A stretch of DNA of 64,000 nt from Camarhynchus parvulus (taxonomy: Eukaryota; Chordata; Aves; Passeriformes; Thraupidae). Positions 57,401-64,000 of the stretch are shown piece after piece. Under the pieces are notes generated by a model that ran no database searches, was not told the DNA's origin, and was given only the letters and a program-made list of their open reading frames with translations. The translations under genes were made by a program, and so were the position numbers. Position 1 is the stretch's first letter; each line of letters opens with the position of its first letter. The stretch spans positions 7,761,321 through 7,825,320 of the forward strand of contig NC_044577.1 of NCBI RefSeq assembly GCF_901933205.1, given 5' to 3'.

Positions 57401-60400
57401 AAAAACAAGCAATGAATTTTGTCTAGCTAGGTTTCTTCCTTTTCTTTTGCTGACTCACCAAAACAGTAGGGCTTGGTATTTAATTATGTGGTTTCTAGTG
57501 GAGGAGTCTGTGAACCCCATCAGATGGAAATATACACATCCCTCTCCTGTATGGTTCTGTGCTGCTCTATATCCTTAAGGCTTCCAGCAAACATTCTTTA
57601 TTTTTAGGCATGCAGTGCTTTGTATCTGCAGTATTATGCCTCCTGAAAAGGCAGAAAGCCATGATGCACTTCAATTCAGTAAGTCTGAATGTGACCTGAA
57701 AGAGAAACCAGGAAAAACAAGCAAATAAACATTTGGCTTTTCTCACATATTAGGATAAACAGCATTTGCCTACAACTACCCAAAGCATTTTCAGTCATTT
57801 CAGCTCTTTGCAACCTTTCAACACTTGGAGGGATAAAAAAATCTCAAATTATTTTGTAAGCATTAGCTGTATTATTCATCCTTGGCAAAGTAATAGCTAT
57901 CAGTGTTACAGAAATTAATGCCTGCTTTGGATGGTAATTATTTTAATCGGTGTTGTATTAATCTTATATTGTGTCTTTTTTCCCATTGTGTTTTTTTCTG
58001 GAAAGACAGACATTGTGGAACAGCTGCTCCCATCTAAGGGGTAATAGTTTGGTTTTTTAAGTACCTTGTATTGTATGAACATAGTAACCTGTTCAGGTTA
58101 AGCCCTTGTACATCTGATCTCTGTGGGATTTGGGGTTTTTGTCTGTACAGAGACTAAAGGATCAGGCAACATATCTAGTTCACCTGTTAAATACAAGTTT
58201 GTGCTCCGATTAACATTTAGATGCCATAGGAAGTGCCCTACTGAGATCAGAGGCTTTTAGGCTAAACACAAGAAAAATTGCTTCTGAAATATTAGGAGCA
58301 GCAGTTCTTTGTGAGGTTTTACTAGAAATACTGCACAGGCTGTTGAGAGAAGAATCTCAGCTCTTCTTAATACATGTTTTTTGTTTTCTCAACCGTCCTG
58401 GAGAACAGGTGTCACATTGGGCAAAATAAATGTTTGATAGTTTGGATGCCACCAAGCCCCATGGTGAAGGACAGCGTGGCTGTATGTTGTTCATGTCCTG
58501 TGACAGCTTCCATCCTTCAGGGATGGAGTGTGCAGCAATCTGGTTGAGCTTCTGGCCTCTGCTTTAATTCACAGGTGACCCTGCAGGGTGGCAGGGGTCG
58601 GGGGGGAGTTCTTGTCCTTCTCCCAAGCTGTAAGTGCAGACCTGCTGGTCTGTGGGAGCAGCAGGTTTGGTGTCTGAGGTCACACGTGTGCTGTGCCGCC
58701 TGCATGGCTGCTCCTGGTGCTGCCAGGGCAGGGTCGGGGATGGCACGTCTCCATCCATCATGGATGTGCTGACTGTGCTGTGGAAACCAAGCTGCTCTGC
58801 AATATTCACCAGCCTGGGACACGTACAGGATATACTGTTGACAGTAGCTCCAAAGCAGCTGTGCTCCTTTGCCAGAAGCCAAGCCTGTTCAAAGCAGCTT
58901 AATTTCTAAAAGTAAAATGGTAGAAAGAGCTGTGGGCACTTGATAAAAACACCTGTAGTATTCTCTCTTGGTCTCTCGCTGTTATGCCACATTACACGTT
59001 CTGGCTGCTCTTCAGCTGAGGAAAAAGTGAGAAAGCCTCTTCAAGCCCTGCTTTGCTGTGGAAGGAGCTTGGAATAGCCTGTCCAGCATCTCGATTTGTG
59101 TCTCATGGTATTAATAATGTTGTGTCCATAGTGCTGACCATAGGCTTCTTGGACAGCAGTATTTTTAAGCTGATATAATTCCTGACAGTATCACAACTTC
59201 CTATAGGTTTCTGAAGAGCATTGCAAAGCCATTTGGAGCTTCAATTTCAGGCTTTTCCTCCTCCCCCCCCACTTCTTTGTGAATCTTTTGCCAGCAGCAG
59301 AGGCACTAGAAATGTGTCCTGGCAGGCTCAGGAAAACATCCTTGAAACAAGTTACATTTGATTCATGTCTGAAGATAGTCTTCACAAACACGAGGGTGAG
59401 AAACATAGCTAAAAAAAGTTTAATCGTTTCTTAAACCATCACCTTCTACAGAATTTATTCTGTATTCACAAGGGAAAGCCATCTGTACCCACACTGTCAG
59501 GGTGGTTGTTTTTTTTTTCCCCCAAGTCCTGGGCATATTGCGTTTATAAAAATAGTATTCCCTGTAAGCCAGGCTTTTGGAGCCAAACACTGTGAACGTT
59601 CAGAGCTACTGTTTTATCCTGAGATTTAATTAGTGCTGGGATGAAGCAAAAGTGGTGCACATTGAGATAGTCTTACAATAATGTTTTACTTTATGAACCA
59701 GCTACATTCATATCTTTCCTCTTCCCAAAGAGGTTACCTGGTTTACTAAGGGGTATAAACAAACTGCAGAAACCCTCCAGGGTTTAGTGTACAATTATAG
59801 ATGATTTTACTTGTGATCAAAATTCTTTATTATTTCAGAAGAGGTACTTTTACAAGTACAGTGGGTGAAATTGTGCAAAATCCTGAGTGCCTGTGTGTTT
59901 GATTTGCAGCTAACAGTAAATGAAGCAGCTGCCCAGCTGTGTGTGAAAGACAACGCCTTGCTGACCAGGAGGGATGAGCTCTTCGCCCTCGCCCGGCAGA
60001 TCTCTCGGGAGGTCACCTACAAGTACACCTACAGGACCACCAAGTAAGGCTTTCCTTAGCTAGGAGGGTCTTTTCTTTTGGGGAACTAAGCAGGCTGATA
60101 GCATTTCTTCTGAAGCACTGGAGACGCTTCCTTCTTGCTCTTCAGTTAGTCCCGAAGCTTATAGACTGATAAGATTCAGCTGTCTTGAGTTACCTTTTTA
60201 TTTGCTCTCTAGTTTTGCAAGTATTTCGAGGATAGTGCACATTAAGAGGCATCTGAGAGGCTGGTATTTCAAGCATTTGAGGCATTAGTGTGTTTTGAGG
60301 TTAATGTAAATTGGCAGAGTAGCCAGAGATGCTCAATGCATCAATTTCCTTTTTTCTATACACAGATTTGGCTTGTTAGCCAAAAAGATAAGGTCAAGGG

Positions 60401-61034
60401 GAGTGGCTTACAAGCTTCCTTTAAAGGAACTGAAGCTGAGTCCTAGTTTCAGTTGTTACTGTTCTGTCAAACGAACTGCTGTTATGAAATGGTGACAAAG
60501 GCTTAACAGCTTTTAAATACAATTAAAACCTTAGCATTAGTAAGTATGATGGAATATCTTGATACTTTCTTTAGATTTTTAAATGCTGATTCCCTTGCCT
60601 GTAATGTAATATCGTTTCAAAACACATTTTGCTACCCTTCTAGAAAGTTTTCCTTTGCTCCCCTTTCTTCCATAGAGATTCATATAAATATACAGTCGTT
60701 CTGGATAAGCAGTGCCAAGGGCATTTCTGTAATTCTCTGTGCTTTCCTTCCTCTTTGGAAGGAAGAGGCCATGAGTGTTTTGATGCTTCTGAAGGCAACA
60801 CAAAATACTTGTGTTCCTCTATACTTGAATGAGTTTCACTGCCAGGTCAAATTGAACTGGAGGCTTTTTTTGTGCATCTTGTTCTTCCCTGAGCTGTTTT
60901 TTTACCTTGACTCCTTTTAGTTACTATTGGTGATTGGGGTTAATGTGCTGTTTACTGATCATATGTGTGTCTTCTCTTGTAGATCTAAATGTGGAGAAAG
61001 GGATGAGCTGTCACCAAAGAGAATCAAGATAGAG
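53627..61034 (+). CDS. NAB1: NAB1, EGR co-repressor (N-terminal 334 residues, 3' part outside window)
   Basis: NGFI-A-binding protein 1, a nuclear co-repressor that binds the R1 inhibitory region of EGR1-3 and represses their targets. Coding exons: 53627-54442, 59910-60043 and 60983-61034. Splice sites and phases (0, 2, 0) fit, giving 334 residues without a stop. NCD1, the EGR-binding and multimerising domain, spans about 5-85 ([20 protein letters not shown] to [11 protein letters not shown]). A serine-rich linker covers about 100-195. NCD2, the repression domain, runs about 197-315, from [20 protein letters not shown] to [12 protein letters not shown]. The end has a basic SPKRIK segment and an IKIE sumoylation-type motif (K332). 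Human NAB1 is 487 residues, so about 150 residues lie beyond 64000. NAB1 rather than NAB2 follows from sequence and from the MFSD6-NEMP2 context. Confidence 0.96.
54443..59909 (+). other. NAB1 intron 2
   Basis: 5.5 kb. Nothing with NAB likeness between the two exons. It holds an 11-bp inverted repeat at 56570-56598. The frame at 55811-56107 has no recognised family or splice context. Confidence 0.7.
56570..56598. repeat. 11-bp perfect inverted repeat, 7-nt loop
   Basis: TTTATTTTCTG (56570-56580), loop TTTAAGG, then CAGAAAATAAA (56588-56598). Intron 2 of NAB1. Confidence 0.85.
59910..60043 (+). CDS. NAB1: NAB1 exon 3 (NCD2)
   Basis: 134 nt; acceptor GATTTGCAG, donor GTAAGG. It encodes [20 protein letters not shown] and on to KYTYRTT, residues 273-316, and leaves in phase 2. 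It is nearly identical to the mammalian exon as I recall it. Confidence 0.96.
60983..61034 (+). CDS. NAB1: NAB1 exon 4
   Basis: 52 nt; acceptor TCTCTTGTAG, donor GTACAG. It completes K317 and encodes [17 protein letters not shown] (318-334), the NAB1 junction segment after NCD2. Confidence 0.94.
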
Positions 61035-61763
61035 GTACAGTAATGTGACTTCTGTATTTTGACCTGTGTGTGCTGAAATTCGGTTTTGTTTTGAAGGGAT
61101 CTGTCTTAAAGAAATTTGTCAGAAAAACATTTGATAGACAGTTGATGGGTATGAGAGAGAGAGGGTGGGAAAACATCACCAGTGTCTCTGTAAATTGTAA
61201 GTGTTTGATGGAGAAACCTGTAGGAGCAGGGGTAAAGAGTAGGATTTGTTTAATGGTAAAGATACTCTCAGTGTTTTGCACTCAGAGTGAGTAGGAGGGG
61301 AGGAATGGGACTGACTGACTTCCTGTGGTGGAATAAGCTCAAGCACTGTAGGAGATGTCTTCCCATAAGGCCTGCTGCTTTTCAGTCAGCGTGAGGTGGG
61401 GTTTGCCTAATTCACTGGAGTCAGCTGTTGATCATGTCCAAAATACAGAGTTCTGGATAAGGACTGATGGCAGAATATTAGCCATCTCTGACTGAGCCAT
61501 AAATTAGGACACAGATCATATTGAATAAAAGTAGTATATCTCAAGACAAAAGGTTGTGCCATTAAATTACAGCTTTTTGTAATGAGTTTTGTGTCAAATG
61601 CATGTATACATGGCTCATGTATACACTTGCACAAGATGTTGCTTAGGGAGATGCTGGGAGTTTCTTTTTTAAGAGTGCTGGAGCAGCACATATGTAGTTT
61701 ACTTTTTCTTCAGTTACCATTGCTGGAAGGTAAATTTGAGGCCTTTTTGAAGTTACTTTTAAC

Positions 61764-61785
61764 AAAAAAAAAAAAAAAAAAAAAA
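61764..61785. repeat. Poly-A run (22)
   Basis: Uninterrupted A22 in NAB1 intron 4. No retrogene body or target-site duplication recognised upstream. Confidence 0.9.
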
Positions 61786-63498
61786 GAAAAAGTAAAATGT
61801 ACATTTATATTACCTCATAAGAATAGCAGATCTTTCTTTATAATTTGTATTTTAAACAAATTACTGTTTCACTGTTACGTGGGTATCTAATTTATCCTTA
61901 GCATTGTGGGTGTTTTTTATTGTACTATCTACTCAAAAAGGTGTAGGTTAAATGTGTATTAGAATATGAGCTAGATTTGTATGTGACACAGATAGGTGAT
62001 GTATTCTCTAACTGTAGAGGAAAATTGCAACACGTTCTGAAATGTGTTTCTCATATGCAATGCATTCTGTGATAAATGATGCACTGTATGTGGTAAGGCT
62101 TTAATTTTTTTTTCAGTACTGCAGTGCTTTCACCTGTACAAAGGCTTTTCCTGTGAGGAAAACCCTGGTGAGAGCAGTTAGTTTTAAAAAGGCAGTTTTG
62201 AACAGGTATAGAGGAGTTCATCTTAGTTGTAGAATTCCATCAGTCCATATTAAGTTGTAGTTTTGAGTTTATGTAGTGCAAAATATACACGTGCAATGAG
62301 GATTCACTGGTAGCTTTGATAAGTCAGCAATGTCATTTTTGTGTGTCAGGATTTGCTTTTGACCTCTGCTTGTTCTTTGACCCACAAATAGAGCAGGGAA
62401 AAGCTACATTAAATGATTTTATCCAGCTTCATCTTTATCAACAGCCTTGACCACCATGTTGCAGGATGGTTGCTTGAGTCTCCTCTCTTTTGTTCAGTCC
62501 AGCCCTAATTTGTAAGAGCTGGTGGGGAGCTGCCACTCCTCTGCTTGAAGTAGTATTTCAATGACTTGGATTTCAGCATTAGACAGTTCTTCCTTCATTC
62601 AGTAATAATTGATGATGAGCAAGTGTCTAAAATGACACACTGCAAGGGAGGTGCTGTTTTTTACAGGATCTTCATTGAAAAAAAGCGTAAAATTAAAACC
62701 TTGAAAAAATACAAGCTGAAACTCAAGGTTTTCTGGAGAGCAGGATATCCAGACAGCCTTAGGGGATGTGTATTCTCCTATTTTCTGCATGGTGATATCT
62801 TAAAAGTCTGGAAGGCCTGTTTCTTTTATACCCTTTATAGTTCAATAATTCTGAGAAAGGATATTTACTTGGTTCTTGTTTTATTACCAGTTATATTGTA
62901 AAATGCTTGTGAAAATTTCATGTCCTAATTGTACAAATGACTATTTCAGAAATAGGTCATTTTCCCAAAATAAGAAGTTGAAAATTAAATTGAATTAAAT
63001 CTTCAATCTGATAGCATAGCATTATCAATTTTGAAATTACCCATATTGTTATCGGTAGAAATGTGTTTTTTCTCACAACTTTGGGAGTGTCCTAAGGAGG
63101 AGTAAAGCATTATTTCAGTGCATTTTAGATTTGAGGTACACTGTTGGGCTTTACTCCAATGACATGTAAAAAAGATGCAGTATGACATAGTAGATCACTG
63201 CTGTTTTGATCCTGGTGCTTGCATTTTTAAAAAAAAAAGTAAAAAGTCCTTTTTTTAGTAATATGTTCAGGGATTTTTTTGGTTATGTTTTGGTTTGGGT
63301 TTTTTTGGAAAGGTGAAAGTAAAAAGGAAAATGGTAGCAAATGCAGATTTGTCCTTCTGTTCTGGGTAATTCCTTACACTGCTTTTGGAGTTGTAATGCT
63401 TCATGGTGGATCTGTTTGCTCACTATCATGAAAATACAGAAAGGACCTGAACATGGCGTATATTTTTTGTTGTTATAACTAGCTCTTTTCTGGTCTTC

Positions 63499-63522
63499 TT
63501 TTTTTTTTTTTTTTTTTTTTTT
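63499..63522. repeat. Poly-T run (24)
   Basis: Uninterrupted T24 in NAB1 intron 4. No element recognised next to it. Confidence 0.9.
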
Positions 63523-64000
63523 GAGAAGAGTCATTTTGCCTTTCTGTTTTAAGGCTGAACTCTGTATTTTGATTCACCATTCCTTTAACTACTAGTCATT
63601 AATGTCTCTGTGAAGCGTGGCCTAAAATTACTGGGACTTCAATTTGGAAAGACTTCACAGCCTGTTTGCATAGTGTAAAAGATTACTTAAAAAAAACATG
63701 AGTTAATTTCCTGAAATATAATAACACTTAAAAAAGCCTCCAGGGAGGCTCTGAAGGTCATCCTTGAACAGAGCCAGCACAGCTGTGTGTGCAAGCTACA
63801 GCTCTGTCAATCTGCAGCCACATTGTAAATTTATCCTTTTCATTAATATGAAACCCGCACAAGCATTACAAAGAAACAATGTGCCATGAATTACATCAAA
63901 TTACCTGTAAAAGCCTTTCTCTTCCCCTGTGAGCTCTCCCCCTCTTATTCGTTGAGTGGGTGGGTGAGCTGTGGGAGTGAAGTGTAAAGAGGAGAAGGGG

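Larger units (their letters stand above)
61035..64000 (+). other. NAB1 intron 4 (left part), no further exon seen
   Basis: The next NAB1 exon, expected to begin DGFPDF-like, is not present before the window ends. The stretch holds a 22-A run (61764-61785), a 24-T run (63499-63522) and AT-rich DNA. Confidence 0.7.

Noticed and set aside
61764..61785. Poly-A run as the tail of a processed retrogene
   Set aside because: No gene-like sequence upstream and no target-site duplication; probably a simple homopolymer.

Overview
This window looks like nuclear DNA from a bird. Three vertebrate genes sit in the order MFSD6 (+), NEMP2 (-), NAB1 (+), the same neighbourhood as human chromosome 2q32 (MFSD6-NEMP2-NAB1). 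Introns are short. Interspersed repeats are sparse, and the only recognisable ones are two short CR1-LINE 3' ends, the typical retroelement of birds and other reptiles. Species cannot be told from the sequence.

Layout: 1-8261 holds the last four coding exons of MFSD6 (exons at 2839, 3565, 5441 and 8079), followed by its 3' UTR to about 9.9 kb or beyond. A 39-bp minisatellite lies in the intron before the first of these exons. 8262-13456 is the tail-to-tail space between MFSD6 and NEMP2; it holds both 3' UTRs and a strong hairpin. 13457-25399 is a complete NEMP2 gene on the minus strand. I rebuilt nine coding exons by splice site, and all phases agree, giving an uninterrupted 461-residue protein with a signal peptide and a CpG-island start. 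About 25.6-47.7 kb is a gene-free interval with no convincing exon. About 47.75-48.96 kb is the NAB1 CpG-island promoter. NAB1 follows with three coding exons (53627, 59910, 60983) encoding residues 1-334; the rest of the gene lies beyond the right edge.

The three genes do not form a pathway. MFSD6 is a membrane carrier-like protein, NEMP2 an inner-nuclear-membrane protein and NAB1 a nuclear co-repressor of EGR transcription factors. The best regulatory observation is a cluster of three exact EGR-type sites within 69 bp in the NAB1 CpG island. This suggests that the EGR co-repressor gene is itself an EGR target. Other items worth a look are near-perfect hairpins at 11103-11143 and 21705-21742, a perfect 23-bp palindrome at 36741-36763, a G-quadruplex-prone pyrimidine tract at 48065-48132, and an NAB1 reading frame that stays open through a splice donor. 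I found no RNA gene, CRISPR array, complete transposon or clearly undescribed system. Most of the long open frames are artefacts of CpG islands or of a repeat unit divisible by three.
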